In this document: in pieces, positions 33,296 through 42,528 of the stretch
Layout of the letters: each line of letters begins with the position of its first letter
How positions within the stretch are numbered: position 1 is the stretch's first letter
From: Planococcus shenhongbingii
GTDB taxonomy: Bacteria; Bacillota; Bacilli; Bacillales_A; Planococcaceae
NCBI RefSeq assembly: GCF_030413635.1
Contig: NZ_CP129235.1
Span: 3,915,505 to 3,979,504 of the forward strand
Length of the DNA: 64,000 bases
Reading direction: 5' to 3'
The notes under the pieces: generated by a model
Told to the model about the DNA's origin: nothing
What the model saw: the letters and a program-made list of their open reading frames with translations, nothing else
The model's database searches: none
Program-made: the position numbers and the translations under genes

Positions 33296-33330
33296 AAAAT
33301 AAGCCGGAAGCATTGCCGCTCCCGGCTTTT
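33296..33330 (-). terminator. Hairpin between walJ and htrA
   Basis: AAAAGCCGG pairs with CCGGCTT around a 13-base GC-rich loop, followed by UAUUUUAU on the minus strand. It could attenuate read-through from walJ into htrA. Confidence 0.65.
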
Positions 33331-33336
33331 CATTAA

Positions 33337-34125
33337 TTAAACGATCACCAATTCAGTTGGGACATTGGCGTCAGTGTCCAATAAATCGACATATTCTCCG
33401 ACAATGATTCCTTTGGTTTGCAGCGTTTGTTCAACGCTCATGCGCGCCAGGTCTTTCATGTTATTGTCTTTGCTGAGATGCGATAGGTAAATGCGTGTCG
33501 GCTTTTCCGCCATGACTTCACTCATTGCCACTGCCGCATCTTCATTTGAAACGTGCCCGACATCGCTCAGGATCCGCCGCTTAACCGACCAAGGATAGCG
33601 GCCCATCTGCAGCATGCCGACATCGTGGTTGCTTTCAAACACATAAGCATCAGCTGCTTGGATAACACCTTTCATCCGGTCGCTGACATAGCCCGTATCG
33701 GTGATGAGCGCAAGCTTTCGGCCGTTCTCATGGAATACATAGAACATGGGGTCGGCTGCGTCATGGGATACCGCAAAAGATTCAATATTAAGCGATCCAA
33801 ATGCTTTTACGGTGTCCATATCAAAATGGAAGCGCTGCTCCACTGGTATGGCACCGACAAGTCCGTCCATAGCCAGCCAGGTTTTCGCATTGGCATAGAC
33901 TGGCACTTTGTGTTTCCGCGCTACAATCCCCAGGCCTTTGATATGGTCACTATGCTCATGCGTCACCAGAATGCCGTCCAGGTCACTCATTTTTTTGCCG
34001 ATGGATGCAAACAATTCTTCCATTTTGCGGCCGCTGAGGCCTGCATCGACTAAAAATGAATGCTGATCGTTTTCTATATAAATAGCATTGCCGCTTGAGC
34101 CGCTTGCTAATACACTAAACCGCAT
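33337..34125 (-). CDS. walJ: WalJ metallo-beta-lactamase-fold protein
   Basis: A 262-aa MBL-fold hydrolase (YycJ), a conserved member of the wal operon. It has been linked to 5'-3' exonuclease-like activity and to coordination of cell division with replication. The zinc motif THEHSDH lies near residue 55, with SHDAAD near 115 and ITDTGYV near 140. SHLSKDNNM near 215 completes the family pattern. It starts 12 bases after walI, so it is co-transcribed. Confidence 0.93.
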   Translation of the reverse strand: MRFSVLASGSSGNAIYIENDQHSFLVDAGLSGRKMEELFASIGKKMSDLDGILVTHEHSDHIKGLGIVARKHKVPVYANAKTWLAMDGLVGAIPVEQRFHFDMDTVKAFGSLNIESFAVSHDAADPMFYVFHENGRKLALITDTGYVSDRMKGVIQAADAYVFESNHDVGMLQMGRYPWSVKRRILSDVGHVSNEDAAVAMSEVMAEKPTRIYLSHLSKDNNMKDLARMSVEQTLQTKGIIVGEYVDLLDTDANVPTELVIV

Positions 34126-34137
34126 ACTAAAATCTCC

Positions 34138-34944
34138 TTATTGTGTAACTTCTGTTTGTTCTTTAATTTCGATGATGTCTCCTTTTACCGCATTTACAAA
34201 AAATTCTTCTGTTGTCCCGTCTTCGAATGTCGCTTTAATATGCCAAGTCGGCAGGAACATCTGGGTGTTTTCCGAGACGGTCACATATTCGGAATAACCG
34301 AGCTCCGCGGAATCGACATTCGTGTTGGATGGAAGCAGTCTTTTTTGGTAAAGGTTGTGAATCGCTTGAATAGGCGAAATCAGAGCCTTCTGCTGTTCGC
34401 CTTCGACAACATTCTCATAGATGGTCTGTTCATATTGCGTAACTTCTCCGTTCTCGTTCCAGTAGACGGTCAAACTCCCGTTATCGCTGTAGAACAAAGG
34501 CTTGCCGTTGATTTTCTGGGTGAATACAGCTTTTCTGTCTTGCTCTGAAATTTCCCAAAGGGCATACTGCTCTCCTTCGTAGATAGTTTCTTCTACAAAT
34601 TCCTGAAGTGTTTCTGAGCTTACTTTACCGTTCAATGGGATGGGCTCTGTAAAAGTGGCTGACAAAAATCTATCATTTCTATTGTTCTTTTTTAAGTCTA
34701 CACCCGGAACATCGGTTGCGACAAATGTTTTCATCGTCCCGGTGACATAAGGCAAAGCTTCTACTTCATCCGGCAAATCGGAATAAGTGATAGATTCAGC
34801 TTCCAGCTTTTCCTCATTGGAAGACTCAGAAAGGAAATCCACACTTTCCGCTTCTTTGTAGCGGTCTAAATACAAGGAATACAAAAAAACATTCAGTATG
34901 GCAAAGACGATGATGAAAATGGATTTGGTTTTATTCCAATCCAA
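34138..34944 (-). CDS. walI: WalI (YycI) regulator of WalK
   Basis: A 268-aa single-pass membrane protein with a short cytoplasmic start (DWNKTK), one membrane helix (SIFIIVFAILNVFLYSLYL) and a large extracellular YycI domain. With WalH it binds and modulates the WalK sensor kinase. The likely start is TTG at 34944, with GGGAGG 8 bases upstream, giving the usual short tail before the helix. It overlaps the walH stop by 14 bases. Confidence 0.88.
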   Translation of the reverse strand: MDWNKTKSIFIIVFAILNVFLYSLYLDRYKEAESVDFLSESSNEEKLEAESITYSDLPDEVEALPYVTGTMKTFVATDVPGVDLKKNNRNDRFLSATFTEPIPLNGKVSSETLQEFVEETIYEGEQYALWEISEQDRKAVFTQKINGKPLFYSDNGSLTVYWNENGEVTQYEQTIYENVVEGEQQKALISPIQAIHNLYQKRLLPSNTNVDSAELGYSEYVTVSENTQMFLPTWHIKATFEDGTTEEFFVNAVKGDIIEIKEQTEVTQ

Positions 34945-36268
34945 CTTGTCCACCTCCCAGCTGTTCTTCCGATAAGCGGATCCAGGTTTCATCGGCTTTA
35001 AAGTACCAGGCTGGCTGTAAGTTTAATAACCGTTCCGGATCTTTTTCATCCCGTGTCAGTTCGTAGCCATGAACAATGTCCGTAATTTTGGTTAAATCCT
35101 GCTCTTTCAGATGGGTAATGGCATGTAGCACAGCTGCCCCTGAAGGCAAAGTCATGGTTCCGGTCTCCCCCCACGATTCCAGGACATAATACGGGCGTCT
35201 ATAGCGGAATACTTGCTCCGTCTCTTCGTCAATTCCCCATACCAGTTCCAGATTGGTTGAGAAAGTCGAGCTAAATACCGGCAAGCTGTCCAGGTAAAGG
35301 CGGTAATCGATTTTCTGATTGAGCGGTTCCATGCCAAAATAACGGTAATCATTGGTCCAACCGCTATGGCCATTGATAAAATCAACCGTTTTAAATATCA
35401 ATTCAGACGGTATGGCTGGATCCTGTGTTTCCGCTTTCGGCTGAACATAACTGATGCTTTTCTTGCTTCTGTCAACACTCATCAAGGCATCTGATTCATC
35501 GCTGTATTCCTCATTCATCAAATCGCCGGTCGACTCCACACTGCCTGGATCTTCAAACAGCCCATCAACGAATTTCTGGCTGTCAATGTCTTCCTGCAGG
35601 TATCTATAAGTCGCTGCCTCGAGCGGATTTTCCGGTACATATATCGGCAAGGTCCCAATTTTTTCATCTGTGATATAAGTGTCGTAGTTAAACGCCGGTT
35701 CTACAATTTGTGATTGAAATTGCTCTAACTCAGTAGCCGAGACGTTAGCCTGATGGACACGCCCGGATTTTGTATTAATAAAATAAAGAGTTAAATCTGT
35801 ATTTTCCGCTTTGCCCCATTCGATTACCAGCCGATCAAACGAAGCTTCCGGGATACTGTCATCGACAATCTCCATCATGCTGTCGAATACCGGGAATGGC
35901 ACTTGGCCCGGGTAATACAGAACGGCACGGTTAGGGGCGTGCATATACGATTTCAAAATTTCTGCCGATGCTTCTTTGTCAATCTCCACGATGCCATGGA
36001 TTTGCCATTGCTTCATCGCATCCAACAGCAAATCGACTTGCTCTTGTTGCGTCGTGCCGGTGACCACATCGCTGAAATGGTACAGCGCATTGCTTGGCTG
36101 CACCACTTGGTCCACCGTTTTCGTTTCCCCAAGGGCTACTTCAATAGCCGGCGTCGTTTCAATCCGTTCAAAACTCGGAGTAAATGTCCAAATGACAAAA
36201 GTTAGAACAAGACTGAGAACAATCAGCAAAAACAAGGCAATAGACTTGATGTGCTCAATGTATTTCAT
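34931..36268 (-). CDS. walH: WalH (YycH) regulator of WalK
   Basis: A 445-aa protein with one N-terminal membrane helix (IALFLLIVLSLVLTFVIW) and an extracellular three-domain YycH region. It restrains or tunes WalK together with WalI. ATG 36268 overlaps the walK stop as ATGA and has GGAGG 9 bases upstream. An ATG two codons earlier is too close to that site. Confidence 0.92.
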   Translation of the reverse strand: MKYIEHIKSIALFLLIVLSLVLTFVIWTFTPSFERIETTPAIEVALGETKTVDQVVQPSNALYHFSDVVTGTTQQEQVDLLLDAMKQWQIHGIVEIDKEASAEILKSYMHAPNRAVLYYPGQVPFPVFDSMMEIVDDSIPEASFDRLVIEWGKAENTDLTLYFINTKSGRVHQANVSATELEQFQSQIVEPAFNYDTYITDEKIGTLPIYVPENPLEAATYRYLQEDIDSQKFVDGLFEDPGSVESTGDLMNEEYSDESDALMSVDRSKKSISYVQPKAETQDPAIPSELIFKTVDFINGHSGWTNDYRYFGMEPLNQKIDYRLYLDSLPVFSSTFSTNLELVWGIDEETEQVFRYRRPYYVLESWGETGTMTLPSGAAVLHAITHLKEQDLTKITDIVHGYELTRDEKDPERLLNLQPAWYFKADETWIRLSEEQLGGGQVGLE

Positions 36269-38088
36269 TCCCATTCACCTCCGTCGTCTTCTTCAAACGG
36301 CAGTGTGAAGAAAATAGTTGTCCCTTTGCCGTATTGGCTTTCAGCCCAGATATGGCCGCCATGTGCATTGATCATTTCTTTTGAAATGGCCAGTCCAAGG
36401 CCGGTGCCTCCCATCGCCCGCGAACGCGCACGGTCGACTCGGTAAAAACGGTCGAAAATCTTATCGACATTTTCTTTTGGAATCCCCATGCCCTGGTCAA
36501 TGATGCGGATGAGAATAAAGCCGTCTTCAACGGTCATGGCAAATTGGATTTTGCCGCCTTCCGGAGAATACTTCAGTGCATTGGAAATGATATTATCGAT
36601 TACTTGCGTCAATTTATCCGGATCGATTTCTACGAAATACTGCTCTTTCGGCAGCTCCCGTTCGAAATAGACATTTTGGGACTTCGACATCTCAAAGCGG
36701 TCGATGATCCGGTTGAAAAACACATTAAATTCGATCATTTCCTTATTTATTTCGGTTTCGCTTGAATCCATCTTCGATAATTTCAGCAAGTCATTGACCA
36801 GACGGATCATGCGTTCCGTTTCGGTTTGTGTAACATTCAAAAACGTCGGCGCGAGCTCCTGATCCTGCCAAGCTCCATCCGCAAGCGCTTCTAGATAACT
36901 TCTCATTGTCGTTAACGGCGTCCGCAATTCATGCGACACGTTAGCTACAAATTCCCGGCGTTCCATATCGATTTTTTCCTGTTCAGTATTGTCATGCAAA
37001 ACAGCGATGACGCCATTGACAAACCCGGTTTCTTTTTGGATCACGGAAAAGCTCGCCCGAAGAAGCGCACTTTCTTCATACGTGCTTAAATCAAGCATGA
37101 TGGCTTCTTTTAAATGAATCAGGTCTTCAAAAGTATAGTCCGTGTCCAATCCTAAAACCGATGTAATGGGCCGGTTTATAACCGTTTCACGTGAAACATT
37201 CAAAAGCCGGAGTCCGGGGTCGTTGATCAGGATAACGCGCCCTCTCCTATCAGTCGACAGCACCCCGTCCGTCATATTGGCAAGGACTGACGCCAATTTT
37301 CGGCGTTCGCTTTCCGTAGACTGTTGGGATTCCTGCAAACGGTTTGTCAGGTTATTAAAGGATTTCGCCAGTTGGCCGATCTCATCGTCTCCATAGACGC
37401 GGACCTTCCGTGAAAAATTCCCTCTTGCCATGGCCTGAGCCTGCCGCCGCATATCGGAAATCGGTTTGGAAATCGTCTGTGCCACCAACACTCCTAAAAC
37501 TGCGGTTACCGCCAAAGCGATGGCAGTCCCAACTGCAAGAATCGAGTTGATGTCATCCATCTGGTCGTATACATTTTCGATATCCGCTTCCATATACAAG
37601 GTGCCAAGCACTTCTCCGCCTTCTGCCATAATCGGCTGCGTCCGGACCCATACACGATTTTTCTGCGAATTGACTTTGGTTCTGTCTTCGACCGTTTCTC
37701 CTACCATTGACTGCATCACCAATTCATCGGTCGACCGCTGGCCAACAAGCGACTGGTTGTCGACTGCCGAAGAAGCTAAAATCCGATGGCGGGAGTCGAT
37801 AACACGAATTTCATCAATGTCTTCGGATTTAAACCCGTAAAGGACCGATCGCAGGCTTTGCTCAAGTGTCAAATCCTCGTCGGTCCGCGTCTTTATCATT
37901 TCTTCCCTGACACTAAATTCCACGATGTTCATGCGCTCTGTAATCGAATCTTTAAAGTTATCGATGAGCGTCTCTTCCAGCTGTTGGGCAAAATAAAGGC
38001 CGATGATCTGCATCGCCAGCAATATCAACAAAATATAAATCAATACAAACTTCACATGAATTGATTTAAAGAAGCTTACTTTTTGCAT
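36265..38088 (-). CDS. walK: WalK sensor histidine kinase
   Basis: A 607-aa essential kinase that senses the cell-wall state. It has membrane helices at about residues 12-32 and 183-203 around an extracellular Cache-like domain. HAMP, PAS, HisKA and HATPase domains follow. The phosphorylated histidine is His386 in NVSHELRTP. The ATP-binding boxes (DNIISNALKYSPEGG, DQGMGIP, GTGLGLAISK) are complete. A parS-like site (37183-37198) lies within the PAS-coding region. It starts 5 bases after walR. Confidence 0.97.
   Translation of the reverse strand: MQKVSFFKSIHVKFVLIYILLILLAMQIIGLYFAQQLEETLIDNFKDSITERMNIVEFSVREEMIKTRTDEDLTLEQSLRSVLYGFKSEDIDEIRVIDSRHRILASSAVDNQSLVGQRSTDELVMQSMVGETVEDRTKVNSQKNRVWVRTQPIMAEGGEVLGTLYMEADIENVYDQMDDINSILAVGTAIALAVTAVLGVLVAQTISKPISDMRRQAQAMARGNFSRKVRVYGDDEIGQLAKSFNNLTNRLQESQQSTESERRKLASVLANMTDGVLSTDRRGRVILINDPGLRLLNVSRETVINRPITSVLGLDTDYTFEDLIHLKEAIMLDLSTYEESALLRASFSVIQKETGFVNGVIAVLHDNTEQEKIDMERREFVANVSHELRTPLTTMRSYLEALADGAWQDQELAPTFLNVTQTETERMIRLVNDLLKLSKMDSSETEINKEMIEFNVFFNRIIDRFEMSKSQNVYFERELPKEQYFVEIDPDKLTQVIDNIISNALKYSPEGGKIQFAMTVEDGFILIRIIDQGMGIPKENVDKIFDRFYRVDRARSRAMGGTGLGLAISKEMINAHGGHIWAESQYGKGTTIFFTLPFEEDDGGEWE
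37183..37198. promoter_or_regulatory. parS-like site inside walK
   Basis: CGTTTCACGTGAAACA matches the B. subtilis parS consensus TGTTnCACGTGAAACA at every position except the first. It lies about 27 kb from oriC and would be a loading site for ParB and SMC. Confidence 0.75.
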
Positions 38089-38093
38089 TCGAC

Positions 38094-38801
38094 CTACTCC
38101 TGTTCAGGATTCCGCAAGTAATACCCTACACCTCTGCGGGTTACAATCCATGCCGGGTGGCTCGGATTGTCTTCGATTTTTTCACGGAGGCGGCGGATCG
38201 TTACATCGACTGTCCGCACATCCCCGAAATAATCATAGCCCCACACTGTTTGAAGCAAATGTTCACGGGTCATCACTTGTCCGATGTGTTTGCCAAGATA
38301 ATGGAGCAATTCAAACTCGCGATGAGTCAATTCAATGGTTTCATCGCGCTTTTGCACCAAATAAGCGTCCGGTTGGATCGTCAATGAACCTACTTGGATA
38401 TCATTTGAATTTGGCCCTTCTTCTTCAAGCGGCACCACGTTCTGGCGACGCAAATTCGCTTTCACACGGGCAATCAATTCACGCGTGGAAAATGGTTTCG
38501 TCACGTAATCATCTGCTCCAAGCTCCAAGCCTAGTACTTTATCGATTTCTGAGTCTTTTGCCGTCAGCATGATAATCGGAAAATCAAATTTCTTGCGAAT
38601 TTCACGGCATACTTCCATGCCATCACGGTTCGGCAGCATAATATCAAGAAGCATTAAATCAGGCTGGATTTCTTCAGCGATTTTGATGGCATCGTCTCCA
38701 TCATAGGCACATACGACATTAAAGCCTTCTTTCTTTAAATTAAATTGCAGAATATCTGCAATCGGTTTTTCATCGTCCACAACCAAAATTGTTTTACTCA
38801 T
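38094..38801 (-). CDS. walR: WalR response regulator
   Basis: A 235-aa OmpR-family activator controlling peptidoglycan hydrolase genes. The receiver domain has acidic residues DDE at 9-11, the phosphorylation site Asp53 in LLDIMLP and the conserved Lys in TKPFSTREL. The C-terminal winged helix has [10 protein letters not shown] and [21 protein letters not shown] lies upstream of the ATG. It is the first gene of walRKHIJ-htrA. Confidence 0.98.
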   Translation of the reverse strand: MSKTILVVDDEKPIADILQFNLKKEGFNVVCAYDGDDAIKIAEEIQPDLMLLDIMLPNRDGMEVCREIRKKFDFPIIMLTAKDSEIDKVLGLELGADDYVTKPFSTRELIARVKANLRRQNVVPLEEEGPNSNDIQVGSLTIQPDAYLVQKRDETIELTHREFELLHYLGKHIGQVMTREHLLQTVWGYDYFGDVRTVDVTIRRLREKIEDNPSHPAWIVTRRGVGYYLRNPEQE

Positions 38802-38921
38802 TGTTTTTTTCCCCCTTATTATTCCATCGTTTTTTGGTGGAATTCCCTCCGAAATACATTCTTATCTACCATTACTTTATCACTGTTTTGAAGGTTTCGC
38901 ACCTCTCACTTCCTGTGCATT

Positions 38922-38935
38922 ATTTCCCGGGAAAT
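38922..38935. promoter_or_regulatory. Perfect Noc-binding site (NBS)
   Basis: ATTTCCCGGGAAAT is identical to the site at 25048. It sits in the walR upstream region, between the walR start and the terminator of the M23 peptidase gene. Confidence 0.85.
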
Positions 38936-38950
38936 AATCAGTGGATAATC

Positions 38951-38985
38951 GAAAAAGACCGGCCTATAGTAGAGGCCGATCTTTT
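38951..38985 (-). terminator. Terminator of the M23 peptidase gene
   Basis: AAAGATCGGCCT pairs with AGGCCGGTCTTT (one G-U pair) around a 7-base loop and ends in a U-run on the minus strand, 7 bases past the stop. Confidence 0.9.
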
Positions 38986-38991
38986 GGGCAT

Positions 38992-40422
38992 TTAATTTAT
39001 ATATTTCAAGGGGTCTTGTGTTACACCATTTAAAGATACTTCAAAATGCAGATGGACGCCAGTAGAACGACCTGTATTGCCCATATTGCCCAGTTTCGTT
39101 CCTTGAGGAACCACTTCCCCCACTTTTACATCAATAGAAGAAAGATGGGCATAGATGGTTTCATAGCCATTCTGATGATCTACGATGACCCGGTTCCCGA
39201 AAGTGCCCGCGGCTCCGGCTGCTTTGACAATACCATGGTCTGCGGACTTGATGGCAGGGCCGCTTGAATGTGCAATGTCGATGCCATTATGCAGCCTGCC
39301 CCAGCGTTGGCCCCTTTTGCTGGTAATCCGGCCGTCTTCTGCCGGCCACATAAATGTTCCAGCACCGACTGACGGAGGCTCCATCGTGCCGTTCAGCACG
39401 ATGTGGTCAATCGGCTGCAGCGTCGCTTGTTCGTTCAAGACGGCGTGGGAGACCTGTTCGCCGTTCACGGTTTCGACTTCCGCAGTGACATGCTTTCTGC
39501 CATTTTTTCCTTGCTGCTTGAGTTTGCTTTGCCCTTTCAATAAAGTTGGGTCATCCGTTTTCAGCGACTGATGGGGAATCAAAGCAATCTGCTTTTGTTG
39601 TTTTTTGACTTGCACCGTCACCAAGGGGCCTGCTTCAGAGACATTCAGCTGTGTGCCCGGAGTCATTTTGCCCAGGTCAATGCCAGGATTCAAGGCTGTC
39701 AGCTCTTCCAGCTCCATACCGAAAATGGCGGCTAGCTCTTCTGCTTTGTCACCTTCATGAACTGTGTAAGAACGTTCGCCTGTAAGCAGGTATTTTGCAG
39801 CTTGTTCCGGCTGCATAACAAGAGACGGTTTTGTTTGATTTGCGGCTCCTGACAAGTTTTCTGCAATCGTCAGACTAAGGATGTTCGCCTGCCCCGGCTG
39901 CAGTTCCGGCAATGCCTCATTGAGGCCTTTTCGCTGCTCCCACGCGGCCAGTTCTTCGGGGGTTGCGTATGTCAGTTTCACTTGGCGGATCATCTCGTCA
40001 TAAGCAGCCTGATCTTTTACTTGCAATGTTTCACGGCCGTTGATTGATAAAGCGAATGCAGAAGCTTTGATTTCCACTTCTGCCGCCGCTTGCGCCATCG
40101 CTTCCTCTTCTTGAGGAAGATTCCGTTCAAATACTTGTTCTTCCAACATGCTGAAGTCTTTGTCCACTTCCAGTTTCAAGTCGGCAAACTGCGGCTGAAG
40201 CTGGCTGATTTTTTCGTCTAATATTTCTTCCACTGCCTGCTGGTCAGAGACCGTGCTGACATACTGCCCTTCATTATATAGATGATAAATCGGCTGAAGA
40301 TTGCGGTCATCCTCCGATGTGGCGAATACAGGGGTAAAGCTGAGTCCTGTCAGCAGCAGCGCCGATGCAGCACCTGCTTTTAAAAAAGCCATGCCTGTCC
40401 CTGGCTGTTGAATGTTTTTCAT
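38992..40422 (-). CDS. Secreted LysM/M23 peptidoglycan endopeptidase
   Basis: A 476-aa exported protein with a signal peptide cleaved near VFA-TSE (residue 35). A long helical N-terminal region follows, then LysM (ERSYTVHEGDKAEELAAIFGMELEELTALNPG, near 217-255), a G5-like linker (KHVTAEVETVNGEQ) and a C-terminal M23 zinc peptidase. The zinc residues are in HNGIDIA and HLHFEV. It probably cuts peptide cross-bridges during wall growth, and its place beside walR fits such a role. It is a single-gene unit with its own terminator. Confidence 0.92.
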   Translation of the reverse strand: MKNIQQPGTGMAFLKAGAASALLLTGLSFTPVFATSEDDRNLQPIYHLYNEGQYVSTVSDQQAVEEILDEKISQLQPQFADLKLEVDKDFSMLEEQVFERNLPQEEEAMAQAAAEVEIKASAFALSINGRETLQVKDQAAYDEMIRQVKLTYATPEELAAWEQRKGLNEALPELQPGQANILSLTIAENLSGAANQTKPSLVMQPEQAAKYLLTGERSYTVHEGDKAEELAAIFGMELEELTALNPGIDLGKMTPGTQLNVSEAGPLVTVQVKKQQKQIALIPHQSLKTDDPTLLKGQSKLKQQGKNGRKHVTAEVETVNGEQVSHAVLNEQATLQPIDHIVLNGTMEPPSVGAGTFMWPAEDGRITSKRGQRWGRLHNGIDIAHSSGPAIKSADHGIVKAAGAAGTFGNRVIVDHQNGYETIYAHLSSIDVKVGEVVPQGTKLGNMGNTGRSTGVHLHFEVSLNGVTQDPLKYIN

Positions 40423-40751
40423 AATTTCATCTGTAACTCCTTTTATTCCTATGTAAAGCTCCGCAGCTTTCGTCTGTTTGAATGAATCTTTCTCACTCTA
40501 GCACAATCTCCTTTCAAATTTAATCAGTTTTAGCGTCTGTAATCCAACTGACTCATTCTTGCCAAATCCTTCTATAAAGCCGAGAATAGCATGCAAATAT
40601 CATTGGTTTTTACATGCTGAAAGTAATAACTGCTATTTCAGAGAACTGAAATAATCGGTCATTTTCACCATAGAAGCGTAATAATTGTCATAAAACTTCA
40701 TTAAAAGGTGGTAAAGTTGTGTCTTTTTTGTTAAAAGGCAGATAAAACGAC
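40423..40751. other. Upstream region of the M23 peptidase gene
   Basis: AT-rich and non-coding. I looked for a WalR motif (TGTWAH-N5-TGTWAH) and found only half sites. I saw no riboswitch core. The promoter must lie here but I cannot fix it. Confidence 0.4.
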
Positions 40752-40789
40752 AAAAAAAGAGCTAAAACTAACTCGTTTCAGCTCTTTTT
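40752..40789. terminator. Hairpin left of a family-1 repeat
   Basis: AAAGAGCT pairs with AGCTCTTT with an inner AAAC/GTTT stem and U tracts on both sides. It is a near copy of the purA terminator at 41054-41086. The two flank a family-1 repeat. Confidence 0.8.
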
Positions 40790-40792
40790 AAT

Positions 40793-41046
40793 CTGTTATT
40801 TATATAGAAACTAGCTTTTATACACCGCTTCGGCCGCTTTGGGCAGGGCTCCCGCCATAAGCCGAGAAGACCATTCGTCTTATGGCTTCGCCTCGCCCTT
40901 GGACGCGCCTACGCTGAATAGGTTTTCTATAAGAGAGAAGATCACTTAGATTGCTTTCTGATGATTGCTCACTTAGATATGGAGCAAAACAGCGGAGACT
41001 CCCGCGGGGCAGCGTAAGCGACGAGACAGCTGCAAAATATTGATGG
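40793..41046. repeat. Family-1 intergenic repeat between duplicated hairpins
   Basis: It contains a GC-rich core (about 40825-40915), the block 'cacttagatatggagcaaaacagcgg' near 40970 and 'gactcccgcggggcagcgtaagcgacgag'. These match the ends of copies at 14369-14757 and 41-255. It separates two copies of one hairpin (40752 and 41054). Confidence 0.6.
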
Positions 41047-41053
41047 AAAGACA

Positions 41054-41086
41054 AAAGAGCTGAAACGAATTTCGTTTCAGCTCTTT
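41054..41086 (-). terminator. Terminator of purA
   Basis: AAAGAGCTGAAACGAA pairs perfectly with TTCGTTTCAGCTCTTT, with UUUUG beyond it on the minus strand. It lies 24 bases past the purA stop. Confidence 0.92.
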
Positions 41087-41109
41087 GCATTTAATTATTC
41101 AGTTTCTCT

Positions 41110-42396
41110 TTATCTCCAAACGCTTGTGACGATATTGGTCTGGTTGCGGTCAGGACCGACAGAGAAGATGGAAATCTGTACACCTGTCAGCTGTGCAATG
41201 CGCTCTAGGTAATGGCGTGCGTTTTCAGGAAGTTCATCCAATGATTTGCAGCCTGTTACGTCTTCTGACCAGCCTGGAAGCTCTTCATATACCGGCTCAC
41301 ATTCAGCTAGCATACGCAGGTTTGCTGGGTATTCTGTGATCAGTTCACCATTGTGGCGGTAAGCCGTACAGATTTTCACTGTCTCAAGCCCACTCAATAC
41401 GTCAATCGAGTTGACTGTCAAATCTGTCAAACCGCTAACGCGTCTTGCATGGCGGACAACGACACTGTCGAACCAGCCGATTCGGCGTGGGCGTCCTGTA
41501 GTCGTGCCGTATTCTTTGCCGACTTCACGAATCTGGTTGCCCACTTCATCAAATAACTCAGTTGGGAACGGGCCGTCTCCAACACGCGATGTATAGGCTT
41601 TGCAGACACCGATTACATGCTGGATTGTTGTCGGGCCGACTCCGGCACCGATTGTCACTCCACCTGCTACCGGGTTGGATGAGGTTACAAAAGGATATGT
41701 ACCTTGGTCAATATCCAGCATAACGCCTTGTGCACCTTCAAAAAGAACACGGCGGCCATGGTCAATCGCGTCGTTCAATACTTTAGATGTATCCGTTACA
41801 TACTTTGCGATTTCCTGTCCGTATGCAAAGTATTCTTCCATGATTTCTTCAACAGTAAAGCCGTCTGTTTCATAAAACTTCTCGAACATCCGGTTTTTCT
41901 CATTCAAATTCATGCGAAGTTTTTCTTCGAACACGACATGGTCTAGAAGATCGGCCATGCGAATGCCGACACGTGCTGCTTTGTCCATATAAGCAGGCCC
42001 GATGCCTTTGCCAGTTGTACCGATTTTGTTTGCTCCGCGTCTTGCTTCTTCCACTTCATCCTGCTTGATGTGGTATGGCAGAATAACATGTGCCCGGTTG
42101 GATATACGCAAGTTCTCTGTAGTGACTCCCCGTGCATGCAGCGCTTTAAGTTCTGTTACGAGTGCTTTCGGATCGACAACCATGCCATTTCCGATCACTG
42201 AAATCTTGTCTTTATAGAAAATCCCTGATGGAATCAAATGCAGTTTATACGTTTCGCCGCCAAAAATGATAGTATGGCCAGCATTGTTTCCGCCTTGGTA
42301 ACGCGCAATTACTTCTGCGTGTTCTGATAGAAAATCCGTGATTTTCCCTTTTCCTTCGTCTCCCCATTGCGTTCCTACTACTACGACTGATGTCAT
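41110..42396 (-). CDS. purA: Adenylosuccinate synthetase
   Basis: A 428-aa GTP-dependent enzyme that joins IMP and aspartate in the first step from IMP to AMP. The N-terminal GTP loop is [11 protein letters not shown], followed by the substrate blocks [12 protein letters not shown] and [23 protein letters not shown] near residue 300 and NKID-like base-recognition sequence near the end are typical. ATG 42396 has GGAGG 8 bases upstream. An upstream GTG is not needed. Single gene with a terminator on each side. Confidence 0.98.
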   Translation of the reverse strand: MTSVVVVGTQWGDEGKGKITDFLSEHAEVIARYQGGNNAGHTIIFGGETYKLHLIPSGIFYKDKISVIGNGMVVDPKALVTELKALHARGVTTENLRISNRAHVILPYHIKQDEVEEARRGANKIGTTGKGIGPAYMDKAARVGIRMADLLDHVVFEEKLRMNLNEKNRMFEKFYETDGFTVEEIMEEYFAYGQEIAKYVTDTSKVLNDAIDHGRRVLFEGAQGVMLDIDQGTYPFVTSSNPVAGGVTIGAGVGPTTIQHVIGVCKAYTSRVGDGPFPTELFDEVGNQIREVGKEYGTTTGRPRRIGWFDSVVVRHARRVSGLTDLTVNSIDVLSGLETVKICTAYRHNGELITEYPANLRMLAECEPVYEELPGWSEDVTGCKSLDELPENARHYLERIAQLTGVQISIFSVGPDRNQTNIVTSVWR

Positions 42397-42481
42397 CGTC
42401 CGCACCTCCGTTAGGCTTATGCCCTATCTCAAACAGTATTCATTGTACCAACGAAAATGCCTTTCGTCAATATAAAACACG

Positions 42482-42528
42482 AAAAAACACGAACGTAAGA
42501 ATGCATATATGCATTCAACGTTCGTGTT
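42482..42528 (-). terminator. Terminator of dnaB
   Basis: ACACGAACGT pairs with ACGTTCGTGT and an inner GAATGCAT/ATGCATTC stem follows. A U-run is present on the minus strand. It abuts the dnaB stop. Confidence 0.92.

Noticed and set aside
40423..40751. Riboswitch (for example c-di-AMP type) before the M23 peptidase gene
   Set aside because: None of the conserved aptamer blocks could be found on the minus strand.
41..41046. IS element or MITE with an encoded transposase
   Set aside because: No transposase frame and no clean terminal inverted repeats were seen in any family-1 copy. I keep them as repeats only.
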